Positions 49,842-58,537 of a stretch of 64,000 nt of DNA are shown one piece after another; the first letter of the stretch is position 1; every line of letters starts with the position of its first letter. The stretch is from Holophagales bacterium (GTDB lineage Bacteria; Acidobacteriota; Thermoanaerobaculia; Multivoradales; Multivoraceae): assembly GCA_009837885.1 (NCBI GenBank), contig VXSP01000030.1, positions 248,001-312,000 on the forward strand, written 5' to 3'. The notes under the pieces are model-generated. The model saw only the letters and a list, made by a program, of their open reading frames with translations. It had not been told where the DNA came from and did no database searches. The position numbers were made by a program, and so were the translations under genes.

Positions 49842-52800
49842 GACACGCCTCCGGTCGGGGCGCTCCGCCAGCGCTCGGCGAGCTGGGCCACCGGGTCGAT
49901 CAAGAGATCCTCGACGGGGAGCTCCGCCAGCAGCCGGTCGTCGAAGTCGGGCGCCTTCCTGAGCACGTGGTCCCGGAGACCGTCGTACCGCTCGCGGTAG
50001 TCCGACAGCAGGCGCCGCATCGCGGGAGCGTCCGCCCGTTCCTCGAAGCGCACGTGGATCAGGACGAGGGCCGTGACCTCGCCGGCCGTGAACTCCGGCA
50101 CGACGATGAAGACCCGGCCGTCGGTCCGCCCCCGGGCCGCCATCAGCCGGCCTTCGACCGCCACCGCGTACTTGGTGCCCTGGAGCAGCGGCTGCCGGAC
50201 CGTCCGCGACTGCAGGTCGCGGCAGAGGCCGCCGGCGCGCAGGACCCGAATCGTGGCGTCGTCGCCGGGCGGCGGGCCGTCGCCGCCCGCCCGGAGCCGG
50301 TAGCGGACGTAGCCGAGAACCTGGTCGACGAAGGGGTCGAGCGCGCTCATCGTCTCTCGATCCTCGGCCGAGATCGACTCGGGCGGCGAACCGGCCTGGT
50401 GGGTCGCCGCGGCCAGGGACATCCGGCCCAGGGTCTGGTCGTGGCGCGAGATGCCCACGGTGACCGTCTTCGCCTGGTGCTTGATCGTGTCGATGTGCCG
50501 GGTGAGGTCGTCGATCGCCGGAGTGAGACCACCTCGCAACTCTGCCAGTGCGCGCTCTTCGCCGCCGCCGCCGGCGCCAATCAACCCGTCGATCGCAACC
50601 GCCAGCCGCACCGCCCTGCCGACGTGCAGGTTGCCGTCGTACCGGCCGCCGGCCAGGCCTTCGCGGACGGCGTCGATCTCGGCGCCGGCCATCTCGCGCA
50701 GTCGAGCCACCCGCCGCGCCTTGCCGCCGGCGACCACGTCGTCCAGCGCCGTGCGGATCGCCCGCAGCGGCCTGGCAAGGTCGTCGATGGCGAGGGCCGC
50801 GTGGTAGCCGAACAGGTGGCCGACCACGGTCGCCAGCACGAAAGACAGCTCGGGCGGCACCTCGGGTACTTCGATCACCGCCGCCGCGGACGGGAACGCC
50901 GCGCCCTCGGAGGCGATGACGATGGGCGTCGCGCGGTGGGCGCGGTAGACGTCGATCTCCTTGCGGGTGTCCGCTGCCGTCGAGCCCTGGACTCCGGTCG
51001 CGCAGACCAGGATCAGCGGCTCGGACGACAGGTCGATGTGCTTCTTGTCCTCCGTCGCGTCGCAGGCGATCGCCTTGTAGCAGAGCTCCGAGAGCTTGAT
51101 CCGGATCTCCTCCGCGGCGATGCGGTCGAGGCCGTTGCCGACCACCGACCAGTCCCGCAATCGCGGCGCGTACTCCCTGGCGGCGGCGGCGATCGCGGGC
51201 CGCAGGGCGAGGGTGCGCTCCATCGCGCCGGGCAGGTTCCGCAGTTCCCGCAGGAGGCGGTCGGCGGCGGGGCGTTCGTCCGGCCCGCCCGCGACCTGGT
51301 CGGCGATTGCCACGGCGAGCAGCATCCCCGCCGCGATCTGGGAGTAGAAGGCCTTGGTCGACGCGACGCTCATCTCGACATCCCGCCCGTCGGAGGTGTA
51401 GAGCACACCGTCCGCCCGGTCCGCCAGATCCGAGTTGCGGCGGTTCACGATCGCGATCGCGCGGGCGCCCCGCCGCTGCGCGAGGTTGACCGTGCGCAGC
51501 GTATCCGTCGTCGTGCCGGACTGGCTGACCGCGACGACCAGCGTGTCGTGCATGTCAGGCGCCAGGTGGAAGCCCGAGAGCTCGGTGGCCGGCATCGCGT
51601 CGACCCGGGGGCGGCTGAGGCCACGCTCGCGCAGACGTCCCTCGATCGCCCCGGCGATGCCCTGGCCGGCGACGGCCGCCGTGCCCTGGCCGGTGACGAC
51701 GATGCGCGCGACCGTCCCCTCCCGCAGCTCGCGCGCAACCGCCTCCGGCAACGTCCGCTCACCGACCGAAACCCGCAGGCGCCCGGTCGAGTCCTCCCGC
51801 AGCTTGCCGCGCACCGTGTTGCGCACGGAACGCGGCGCCTCGCTGATCTCCTTGAGCAGGAAGTGCGGGAACTCGCCCCGGTCGATGTCGCGGGTCGTGA
51901 TCTCGGCACGGTCGAGCTCTTCCGGGGCCACCGGCAGCGGCGAGCCTCCGGCCGCGTACCGTTCGATGCCCTCCAGCTCGCCAGCGCGGCCGGCGTCGAG
52001 CACGGCGATCTGGCCCCAACCGCCCCCGGCGTGGTCCGGTTCCGCCTCGCCGTCCAGGCGCAGCCAGGTCGAGGTCTCCTCGACCAGGCCGTAGGGTTCG
52101 CTGGCGACCACGAAGGCGTGATCGGCCAGCCCGATGTAGAGACCCTGGCCGCTGCCCTGGGTCGCCAGGTAGAGCCGTGACGGGTCGTCCCAAGTGAGAG
52201 CGCCGAGAGCGAGCGAACCCTCGAACGCGGCCACTGTCTCGCGGAAGGCGTCGAAGGCCGTGTCGCCGCCGGCCAGCCGGCGCGACATGAGAACCGGCAT
52301 CACCTTCGCGTCCGTGGTGATGCGCGAGTCGAACTCCAGGTTCTCGAGCACCGTCAGGTCGGCGTGGTTGTCGATGTCGCCGTTGATCGCCGCGATCACC
52401 CGGGGCGGCCGCTCCGCGTCGTTCAGCGGATGCGCGTTCGCCTCGTTGATCCGGCCGACGCTGGCCCAGCGCGTGTGCCCGAGCACGGCCGCCTCGACGT
52501 CCGGGCTCCCGAGCGCCGCCGCCAGCAACGGATCGGAGGCGACCGCGTCGCGCAGAAAACGGACGTTGTCGCCCAGTTCCCCGATCTCCTCCGCGCACTT
52601 GTAGACCAGGCCGATCCGTGCTCCGCCCAACAGAACCGCGCGATGACCGAACAACGGATCCCCGGCGCGGCCGTCGAGTTCGGCACGGATCGCCGGATCG
52701 TCCGGGTCGAGGCCGTGCCCGGAGAGCAGCAGGAACAGCCCGGCCGAGTCCCGGCCGCGGATCTCGAGCCGGTCGAGCGAGGAGAAGGCCTGCTGAACAG

Positions 52801-53281
52801 CGACCAGAACGTCGAGCCCGGCGTCGCTGGCCCCGGCCGGCGCCAGCGCACCGACTTCGGCCGCGGTCCGCAGCCGGTCGCGGCGGATCGCCCACTCGGC
52901 GTCGGCGAGCGCGCCGGCGGCACGGTTCACCGCTTCGAGATCCAAATTGCCGAAGCGGCCAGCGCCGTCGTCGAGACGCGCTCCCAGCCGGTTCACCGCC
53001 GCCGAGCAGGGCCGCAACGCATCGGCAATCGCGGTCCGCAGCGCCTCATCGCGCACCAGGGCCCGGACGGACGGACGAGCGCGCAACCGCCGGTCCCAGT
53101 CGGCCAGCCCGGAGGCGGCAGCGGTCAGGGTCATGGCCAGCTCCTGCGCCTCGGCGGCGCCGAAATCGTTCACCGCGGCCCTGGCGGCGCGGCCGGCGGC
53201 CGCGAGGCCCTCCAGCAGCTCGCGCGAGTCGATCGCCGGTCCGGGGTGGGGGCGCATCAGGATGCCGACGATCCCGCACAT
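49838..53281 (-). CDS. Giant GlmS-like glutamine:fructose-6-phosphate amidotransferase (1147 aa)
   Basis: The usual enzyme is about 610 aa. Here MCGIVGI gives the nucleophile Cys, but about 180 helical residues separate it from RGRDSAGLFLL, GHTRWASVGRINEANAHPLN and NGDIDNHADL of the same glutaminase domain. SIS domain 1 follows (VVAVSQSGTTTDTLR, VEMSVASTKAFYSQ), then SIS 2 (VVGNGLDRIAAEEIRIKLSELCYKAIACDA). AKTVTVG (about 937) mirrors the canonical terminal 'AKSVTVE', but is separated from SIS 2 by a long insertion and followed by about 210 extra residues. It should make or bind glucosamine-6-phosphate; a regulatory or altered-substrate role is possible. A -10-like TAAGCT lies 9 bases upstream of ATG. 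Confidence 0.85.
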   Translation of the reverse strand: MCGIVGILMRPHPGPAIDSRELLEGLAAAGRAARAAVNDFGAAEAQELAMTLTAAASGLADWDRRLRARPSVRALVRDEALRTAIADALRPCSAAVNRLGARLDDGAGRFGNLDLEAVNRAAGALADAEWAIRRDRLRTAAEVGALAPAGASDAGLDVLVAVQQAFSSLDRLEIRGRDSAGLFLLLSGHGLDPDDPAIRAELDGRAGDPLFGHRAVLLGGARIGLVYKCAEEIGELGDNVRFLRDAVASDPLLAAALGSPDVEAAVLGHTRWASVGRINEANAHPLNDAERPPRVIAAINGDIDNHADLTVLENLEFDSRITTDAKVMPVLMSRRLAGGDTAFDAFRETVAAFEGSLALGALTWDDPSRLYLATQGSGQGLYIGLADHAFVVASEPYGLVEETSTWLRLDGEAEPDHAGGGWGQIAVLDAGRAGELEGIERYAAGGSPLPVAPEELDRAEITTRDIDRGEFPHFLLKEISEAPRSVRNTVRGKLREDSTGRLRVSVGERTLPEAVARELREGTVARIVVTGQGTAAVAGQGIAGAIEGRLRERGLSRPRVDAMPATELSGFHLAPDMHDTLVVAVSQSGTTTDTLRTVNLAQRRGARAIAIVNRRNSDLADRADGVLYTSDGRDVEMSVASTKAFYSQIAAGMLLAVAIADQVAGGPDERPAADRLLRELRNLPGAMERTLALRPAIAAAAREYAPRLRDWSVVGNGLDRIAAEEIRIKLSELCYKAIACDATEDKKHIDLSSEPLILVCATGVQGSTAADTRKEIDVYRAHRATPIVIASEGAAFPSAAAVIEVPEVPPELSFVLATVVGHLFGYHAALAIDDLARPLRAIRTALDDVVAGGKARRVARLREMAGAEIDAVREGLAGGRYDGNLHVGRAVRLAVAIDGLIGAGGGGEERALAELRGGLTPAIDDLTRHIDTIKHQAKTVTVGISRHDQTLGRMSLAAATHQAGSPPESISAEDRETMSALDPFVDQVLGYVRYRLRAGGDGPPPGDDATIRVLRAGGLCRDLQSRTVRQPLLQGTKYAVAVEGRLMAARGRTDGRVFIVVPEFTAGEVTALVLIHVRFEERADAPAMRRLLSDYRERYDGLRDHVLRKAPDFDDRLLAELPVEDLLIDPVAQLAERWRSAPTGGVS

Positions 53282-53290
53282 GGGGACCGA

Positions 53291-53333
53291 AGCTTAGCCC
53301 GGAACCCGCACACCACCATCGCGGCGCTAAGCT
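53291..53333. promoter_or_regulatory. Paired divergent TAAGCT hexamers
   Basis: TAAGCT occurs on the minus strand at 53291-53296, 9 bases from the GlmS-like ATG. It occurs again on the plus strand at 53328-53333, 7 bases from an ATG at 53341. That ATG opens a four-codon frame (M-G-A-L-stop) ending 2 bases before the true ATG 53358 of the nitrilase gene. A leaderless mini-ORF could couple to the nitrilase start. Confidence 0.35.
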
Positions 53334-53357
53334 CGCCGGCATGGGAGCGCTGTAGGC

Positions 53358-54191
53358 ATGGCCGACACATCGACATTCCTCGCCGCGGTGGTCCAGATGG
53401 GCTCCACCTCGGACGAGCAGGCGAACTGGGAAACCGCGCGGCACTGGATCGAGACAGCCGCCGACCGCGGAGCCACGTTCGTGTCCACGCCCGAGAACAC
53501 CAACTACCTCGGACCGCACAAGGAGAAGGTCAAGCTGGCCGAGCCGACCTCGGGCGCCACCTGCGCCCGCTTCGCCGCCCTGGCCCGGGACCGCGGCATC
53601 CATCTCCTGCTCGGCTCCTACAACGAGCAGGCGCCGGACGAGAGCGAGCGCTGCTACAACACCAGCGTCCTGTTCGACCCGCAGGGGGAGATCGTCGCCA
53701 CCTACCGCAAGATCCACCTCTTCGACGTCGACGTCTCCCCGGAGGTCCGGTTCCTGGAGTCGAAGACGGCCGTGCCCGGCGAAAACACCGTGACCGTCGA
53801 CACGCCGCTCGCACGGCTCGGTCTCACGATCTGCTACGACATGCGCTTCCCCGAGCTCTACCTGAAGCTGGCCCAGGAAGGCGCCGAGGTTCTGACGGTC
53901 CCGTCGGCCTTCACCCTGATGACCGGCAAGGACCACTGGTTCCCCCTGCTGCGGGCCCGCGCGATCGAGACCCAGTGCTACGTGCTGGCCGCCGCCCAGA
54001 CCGGCCGCCACGACGACCGCGGGCTACGGCACAGCTACGGCCACTCGGTGATCATCGACCCGTGGGGCCACGTCCTGGCCGACGCCGGCGACGGGCCGGG
54101 CATCGCGGTGGCGGAGATCGACCGCGGCCGCGTCGCCGAGGTGCGGCGCTCGATGCCGGTCGCCTCGCACCGCCGGCTGCCGGTCGGCTGA
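53358..54191 (+). CDS. Carbon-nitrogen hydrolase (Nit1/Nit2-like omega-amidase or deaminated-glutathione amidase)
   Basis: The 277-aa nitrilase-superfamily protein shows the full catalytic set: Glu in VSTPENTNYLG, Lys in YRKIHLFDVDV, and Cys in TICYDMRFPELY. The HLFDVDV phrase is typical of Nit1/Nit2 proteins, which hydrolyse deaminated glutathione or 2-oxoglutaramate. Repair of side-products of transaminases would be consistent with two class III aminotransferases in the window, but this is inference. A possible mini-ORF precedes it. It lies 14 bases before the SLC13 permease gene, probably in one operon. Confidence 0.92.
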   Translation: MADTSTFLAAVVQMGSTSDEQANWETARHWIETAADRGATFVSTPENTNYLGPHKEKVKLAEPTSGATCARFAALARDRGIHLLLGSYNEQAPDESERCYNTSVLFDPQGEIVATYRKIHLFDVDVSPEVRFLESKTAVPGENTVTVDTPLARLGLTICYDMRFPELYLKLAQEGAEVLTVPSAFTLMTGKDHWFPLLRARAIETQCYVLAAAQTGRHDDRGLRHSYGHSVIIDPWGHVLADAGDGPGIAVAEIDRGRVAEVRRSMPVASHRRLPVG

Positions 54192-54205
54192 GAGCCGGAA
54201 CGCCG

Positions 54206-55984
54206 ATGGACATCTGGATCCTCGTCGCCGTCATCGTCTTCACATTCCTGGCGTTCAGCTTCGAATGGCTGCGGATCGACGCGGTCGCCCTTTCCAGCCT
54301 GGGGCTGCTGCTCCTGTTCGGCCTGGTGACGCCCCAGGAGGCGATCCGCGGCTTCAGCAACGACGCCGTCATCACGGTGATGATGATGTTCATCCTGAGC
54401 TACGGGCTGACTCACACCGGTCTGATCGACCGCTTCGGCCAGAAACTCGCGCAACTTTCGGGCCACACGCACTGGGCCGCCGCGATCGCCCTGATCCTGG
54501 TCTGCGGCGTGCTCTCGGCCTTCATCAACAACACCGCCGCGCTGGCGATCCTGATGCCGGTTGGCATCCAGATCGGGAAGCACTACGGCGTGTCGCCGTC
54601 CCGGATCCTGCTCCCGCTCTCCTACCTCTCGATCATCGGCGGCACCTGCACCCTGATCGGCACGTCGACGAACCTGCTGGTCGCCTCCATGTCGGAGCAG
54701 TACGGCTACGGAGCCTTCAGCATGTTCGAGTTCCTGGCGCTCGGACTGATCCTGCTGGTCGTCGGCTTCGCCTACATCGTGTTCGTGCCGATGCGCCGCC
54801 TCCCGGATCGCGCCGGCGCCTCCGACCTGACCACCAAGTACCAACTGTCTTCGTTCCTGACCGAGGTCCAGGTGCCGGAGGGGAGCTCCCTCGTCGGCAA
54901 CAACGTCGTCGACGCGCACATCAACGAGCGTTTTCGCCTGACCGTGCTCGAGATCCTGCGCGGCGAGGAACGGATCGCGGTCGAGCTCCGCTCCACGCCG
55001 ATGCAGGGCGGCGACATCCTGATCGTCGAGGGCCGGATGGACGACATCGTCAGCTTCCGGGACCACTACGGCCTGCGCCTTCGCACCGAAACCAAGATCG
55101 GCGACCGCGACCTCTCCGACAAGAACAACATCATGGCGGAGATCCAGCTCTCGCCGGTCTCCCGCGTCACCGGTTCGACCATCCGCGACCTGGACTTCCG
55201 GCGCCGCTTCGGCTGCTTCGTGCTGGCGCTCAACCGCACCGGCGAGCCGATCCGCGAGAAGCTCGCCCACATCGTCCTCCACAACTGGGACACGCTGCTC
55301 GTCTTCGGCCCCCGGTCCCGGATCGAAGCTCTCTACGAAACGGAGGACTTCATCCCGCTCCAGCAGGACGTCAAGCTGCGTCTCGTCATCCCGCGGCGCT
55401 GGTGGCTCGCCGTGGTGATCATCCCGATCGTCGTCATCGTCGCCGCCACCGGCGTCACCTCGATCCTGAAGGCCTCGATCCTGGGCGCCGTGGCGCTCAT
55501 CGTCTTCGGCGGCATCTCGGTGCAGCAGGCGTACGAGGCGATCAACTGGACCGTCATCTTCCTGCTCGTCGGCATCCTGCCGATGGGGATCGCGATGGAG
55601 AAGACCGGCCTCGCGGCGATGATCGGCGAGACGATCGCGAACGCCGGCGCCGACTACGGGCCCTGGGCGGTCATCGCGCTGGTCTACCTGGCGACGGCCC
55701 TGCTCTCGGAGATCGTCTCGAACAACTCGACCGCGGTGCTCATGGTGCCGATCGCCGGCACCGCCGCCGCGTCGATGGGGCTCGACCCGAAGCCCTTCAT
55801 GATGACCGTCGCCTTCGCCGCTTCGGCCAGCTTCCTGACGCCGATGGGCTACCAGACCAACGCGATGGTCTTCGGCCCCGGCGGCTACCGCTTCATGGAC
55901 TACGTGAAGTTCGGAGCGCCGCTCAAGATCGTCTTCTGCGTTCTGTCGGTGTGGCTGATCCCGCAGTTCTGGCCGCTGACGTAG
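54206..55984 (+). CDS. SLC13/DASS-type permease with two TrkA-C domains
   Basis: The 592-aa protein has an N-terminal bundle of about 6 helices with the sodium-site-like SAFINNTAALAILMPVG and GGTCTLIGTSTNLLV. Two TrkA-C (RCK_C) cytoplasmic domains follow at about 215-300 and 305-395 (VQVPEGSSLVGNNV, IQLSPVSRVTGSTIRDLDFRRRFGC). A second helix bundle has EIVSNNSTAVLMVP and SASFLTPMGYQTNAMVFGPGGY. The paired 'NNT/SNN' loops are the hallmark of the divalent anion:Na+ symporters. Ligand-gated uptake of sulfate, dicarboxylate or similar anions is likely. Sulfate would fit the sulfatase and sulfite enzyme at 2.7-5.7 kb, but this is inference. Confidence 0.88.
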   Translation: MDIWILVAVIVFTFLAFSFEWLRIDAVALSSLGLLLLFGLVTPQEAIRGFSNDAVITVMMMFILSYGLTHTGLIDRFGQKLAQLSGHTHWAAAIALILVCGVLSAFINNTAALAILMPVGIQIGKHYGVSPSRILLPLSYLSIIGGTCTLIGTSTNLLVASMSEQYGYGAFSMFEFLALGLILLVVGFAYIVFVPMRRLPDRAGASDLTTKYQLSSFLTEVQVPEGSSLVGNNVVDAHINERFRLTVLEILRGEERIAVELRSTPMQGGDILIVEGRMDDIVSFRDHYGLRLRTETKIGDRDLSDKNNIMAEIQLSPVSRVTGSTIRDLDFRRRFGCFVLALNRTGEPIREKLAHIVLHNWDTLLVFGPRSRIEALYETEDFIPLQQDVKLRLVIPRRWWLAVVIIPIVVIVAATGVTSILKASILGAVALIVFGGISVQQAYEAINWTVIFLLVGILPMGIAMEKTGLAAMIGETIANAGADYGPWAVIALVYLATALLSEIVSNNSTAVLMVPIAGTAAASMGLDPKPFMMTVAFAASASFLTPMGYQTNAMVFGPGGYRFMDYVKFGAPLKIVFCVLSVWLIPQFWPLT

Positions 55985-55986
55985 AA

Positions 55987-56126
55987 CTGGGTGCGCGGGT
56001 CTGCCATCCGTGCGCCCGATCAGGGGCGCACGGACTGGGACGCTGGTGGCGCGGGACGCGCCGCCAGGGTGCTGACCCGCTGCCGCCGAAGGCGGGCAGA
56101 GAACGGGCCGGCCGCAGGCCGGCTCC
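55987..56126. repeat. Intergenic palindromic repeat, type B composite copy
   Basis: It begins CTGGGTGCGCGGGTCTGCCA and contains the stem CCGTGCGCCC-gatca-GGGGCGCACGG, then GGTGGCGCGGGACGCGCCGCC, CTGACCCGCTGCCGCCGAAG and GGCCGGCCGCAGGCCGGC. It is the longest member of the repeat family, lying between the convergent permease and mutM genes. It may act as a bidirectional terminator. Confidence 0.65.
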
Positions 56127-56127
56127 A

Positions 56128-56952
56128 CTACCTCTGGCACCGCGGGCAGTAGTACGTGCTGCGGTTGGAGATGACGATCCGGCGAATGCCCGCCCCGCAG
56201 CCGGCCGGGCAGGTCTCGCCTTCCAGGTCGTAGACGTCGAGCGAGACCTGGAAGTAACCCGAGTTGCCCTCGCCGTCGGCGAAGTCGTTGAGCGTCGTCC
56301 CGCCCTGCTCGATGGCCTCGCCGAGCACCGCACGAACCGCCCCGGCGAGAACGTCGAACCGGCGGCGGGCGATCCGCGCCACCGAGCGCCGGGGATGGAT
56401 GCGCGCCCGGTACAGGGCCTCCGAGGCGTAGATGTTGCCCACGCCGACGACGACGGATGCGTCCATCAGGAAGCTCTTGACCGGGGCCGTCCGGCCGCGG
56501 GCCAGGCCGGCGAGTCGGGCGCCGTCGAACCCGGGCGACAGGGGCTCGACGCCGAGATGGCGGAAGTGCCGGTCCCGGTCCAGACCCTCCGTGGAAGCGA
56601 CGAACGCGACGCCGAAACGGCGCGGGTCACGAAAGCGCAATCGGCGGCCGGAAGCGAGTTCGAAACCCAGATGCTCGTGGTCCGCGAGCGGTTCCGCTCG
56701 GTCGACCAGGGTCAGCCGGCCGCTCATCCCGAGATGCACCACCAGGGTCTCGCCGCCGGAGGCGTCGATCCACAGGTACTTCGCGCGCCGGCGCAAACCG
56801 ACCACCCTGCGGCCTTCCAGACAGCGCAGCCGCCGCTCGCAGAGCGGCTCGCGCAGGGTCGGGAAGTGGACGCGGACCGCCTCGAAACGGTCGCCGACGA
56901 GCGGCCGCTCCAGGCTCCGGCGCAGGACCTCGACTTCGGGCAGTTCGGGCAC
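56128..56952 (-). CDS. mutM: Formamidopyrimidine-DNA glycosylase (Fpg/MutM)
   Basis: The 274-aa DNA repair enzyme starts VPELPEVE when translated from GTG 56952, giving the essential N-terminal Pro2/Glu3 after Met removal. RRRAKYLWI supplies the Lys57 equivalent, GVGNIYASEALYRARIHP is the helix-two-turn-helix, and a C-terminal zinc finger (CPAGC...YYCPRC) ends it. It excises 8-oxoguanine and formamidopyrimidines. Starting anywhere upstream would block the active proline, so GTG 56952 is firm. It lies 1 base after holA's stop and is probably the last gene of the rlmH operon. Confidence 0.96.
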   Translation of the reverse strand: MPELPEVEVLRRSLERPLVGDRFEAVRVHFPTLREPLCERRLRCLEGRRVVGLRRRAKYLWIDASGGETLVVHLGMSGRLTLVDRAEPLADHEHLGFELASGRRLRFRDPRRFGVAFVASTEGLDRDRHFRHLGVEPLSPGFDGARLAGLARGRTAPVKSFLMDASVVVGVGNIYASEALYRARIHPRRSVARIARRRFDVLAGAVRAVLGEAIEQGGTTLNDFADGEGNSGYFQVSLDVYDLEGETCPAGCGAGIRRIVISNRSTYYCPRCQR

Positions 56953-56953
56953 G

Positions 56954-58537
56954 TCAGCCCGCGCGGCGCCCGGAGGCACGGCGAGCGGGGCCGCCAGCGC
57001 CCTGCCGGGAACTCGGCCCTGGAGAGCCCCTTCGTCGCGACGATGAAACGGAGTCCCCGCCGCCAGGCAGCCCGGCCCCGGCAACCGCCAAGACCAGAGC
57101 CTCAAGCGCGGCGGTGCCTTCACCGCTGCCACCCCGCAAGCGAATCTCCGCCTCGAGGACCTTCCAGGGAAGCTCACTCATCGCCGAGACAGCCTGCGGA
57201 CTGCGGCGGGCCATAGCCGCCTTGTACATCTGGAAAAGGGGCCACGGACCTGGCTTTCTCACCGCGCCCGGCCACGCCGCCATCAGTTTCGGCAACACCC
57301 GGGCCCTGAAGCCGTTGTAGTTCCCCGCCTCCGGCAGACTGTGAGCCATGGCGAGACCGTGGACAGCGGCCAACTGCTGACAGCGGCCGGCCAGCAGACT
57401 CAGGAACCGGAACCGCTCACCCTGTTCGTCCGCCGCGCTGTCGAGGTAGCGACGAAGTGCCGCCAACGCCGCGCCGGGCTTTCCGCCCTCCATCGCGTTG
57501 AAGACATCCCACACGTCCTGCTCGCCCCGGTCCACAACCGACTCTTCCACCGTGGCGCGGTCGATACGGCCCGTACCCTCCGGCATGCCGGCGGCGATCT
57601 TCCGGTACTCGGCCGCGAAGCGCGCCGCCGAGGCCGCATCCGCCGCCGAGGGGCCCCAGCTCTCCTTGCGCAACGTACGGCGCGCGAGCTCCTGGGCCGC
57701 GGCCGGCTCGATTTGCACGCCCGTCTCCCGCTCCAACTCGGCCACCACCGGGTCGAGGCCAGTGGTCTTGCCACTGCGATCGAAAGCTAGTTGCTCGACC
57801 TCGAAAGCCGCGTTTCGTTCGAACAGACGGAGTACGAGGGGGTGCTTGCGATCGACGCTGCGTTCGGCGAACACCAGGGCGTGGCCTTCCGGCAGGCCGC
57901 CTTCCGCGGCCCGGTCGAGTTCCGCAAGGTTGCTTGTCGACCAGCCGGCCAGATCTTCCGCTCGCGCGGCCTCCAGTAGCGCGGAAAGCCCGCGGGCAAG
58001 TTGTACCCGCTCCTTCTTCGGCCGGCCGCGGCGGCCGCCCGTGCGCTGGCTCTTTCCGCCCGCCAGAGCCGAGTCGGGCAGCGAGGCGATCGCCTCTTCG
58101 GCGGCGCCGGTAGCCGGGTCGATTCCGAACAGTCGCAACGTCTGAAGAAGCGGACCCGCAGCCTTCCTCTCGGCCACGGAGAGCCGCTCGCCAGCCCCAC
58201 CAACCAGGCCGTAGTCATCGCCGAGAACCTTCGCCGCCTCGTCGATCAGTTCGGCCGCGGCATCCCTGTCGGCAAACTCCGCACTCGCCTCGACGAGCCC
58301 GACCTTGGCCGGCTCGAACAGGGAGAAGGTGAACAGGTCAGCGAGAATCGTCGCCAGTTCCTCTCCGGCGGCCCCCTTGTGAACCCGCACCTCACAACCA
58401 GCCGCGGCGGCCAGCGCCTCCGCGATTCGGGTTGCCTCTCGCGTGGCCAGCACCTGCTCACCGATCACCAGGTAGAGCGGCTGGCGTTCGCCGCCTTCGA
58501 TTCGCTCGACGGCGGCGTCGATCTCGGGTGCCTTCAC
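56954..58537 (-). CDS. holA: DNA polymerase III delta subunit-like protein, unusually long
   Basis: The 527-aa protein has the HolA clamp-loader delta layout: QPLYLVIGEQVLATREATRIAEAL near the N-terminus, ASAEFADRDAAAELIDEA, and the C-terminal helical domain VWDVFNAMEGGKPGAALAALRRYLDSA...RFLSLLAGRCQQL. Typical delta subunits are about 330-350 aa. The extra length comes from an insertion near 120-190 (including GGRRGRPKKERVQL, AT-hook-like) and a Gly/Ser/Arg-rich tail. No Walker A is present, as expected for delta. The GTG start overlaps the DksA-like stop (GTGA) and its stop lies 1 base before mutM. Assignment is good but not certain. Confidence 0.72.
   Translation of the reverse strand: MKAPEIDAAVERIEGGERQPLYLVIGEQVLATREATRIAEALAAAAGCEVRVHKGAAGEELATILADLFTFSLFEPAKVGLVEASAEFADRDAAAELIDEAAKVLGDDYGLVGGAGERLSVAERKAAGPLLQTLRLFGIDPATGAAEEAIASLPDSALAGGKSQRTGGRRGRPKKERVQLARGLSALLEAARAEDLAGWSTSNLAELDRAAEGGLPEGHALVFAERSVDRKHPLVLRLFERNAAFEVEQLAFDRSGKTTGLDPVVAELERETGVQIEPAAAQELARRTLRKESWGPSAADAASAARFAAEYRKIAAGMPEGTGRIDRATVEESVVDRGEQDVWDVFNAMEGGKPGAALAALRRYLDSAADEQGERFRFLSLLAGRCQQLAAVHGLAMAHSLPEAGNYNGFRARVLPKLMAAWPGAVRKPGPWPLFQMYKAAMARRSPQAVSAMSELPWKVLEAEIRLRGGSGEGTAALEALVLAVAGAGLPGGGDSVSSSRRRGSPGPSSRQGAGGPARRASGRRAG

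Noticed and set aside
49967..52180. Plus-strand open frame of 737 codons opposite the GlmS-like gene
   Set aside because: The opposite strand carries the amidotransferase and SIS motifs. This frame has only low-complexity Arg/Asp/Val sequence.
54265..57216. Plus-strand open frame of 983 codons across permease and mutM
   Set aside because: It runs across two unrelated genes on opposite strands, is Arg/Pro-rich and has no domain.
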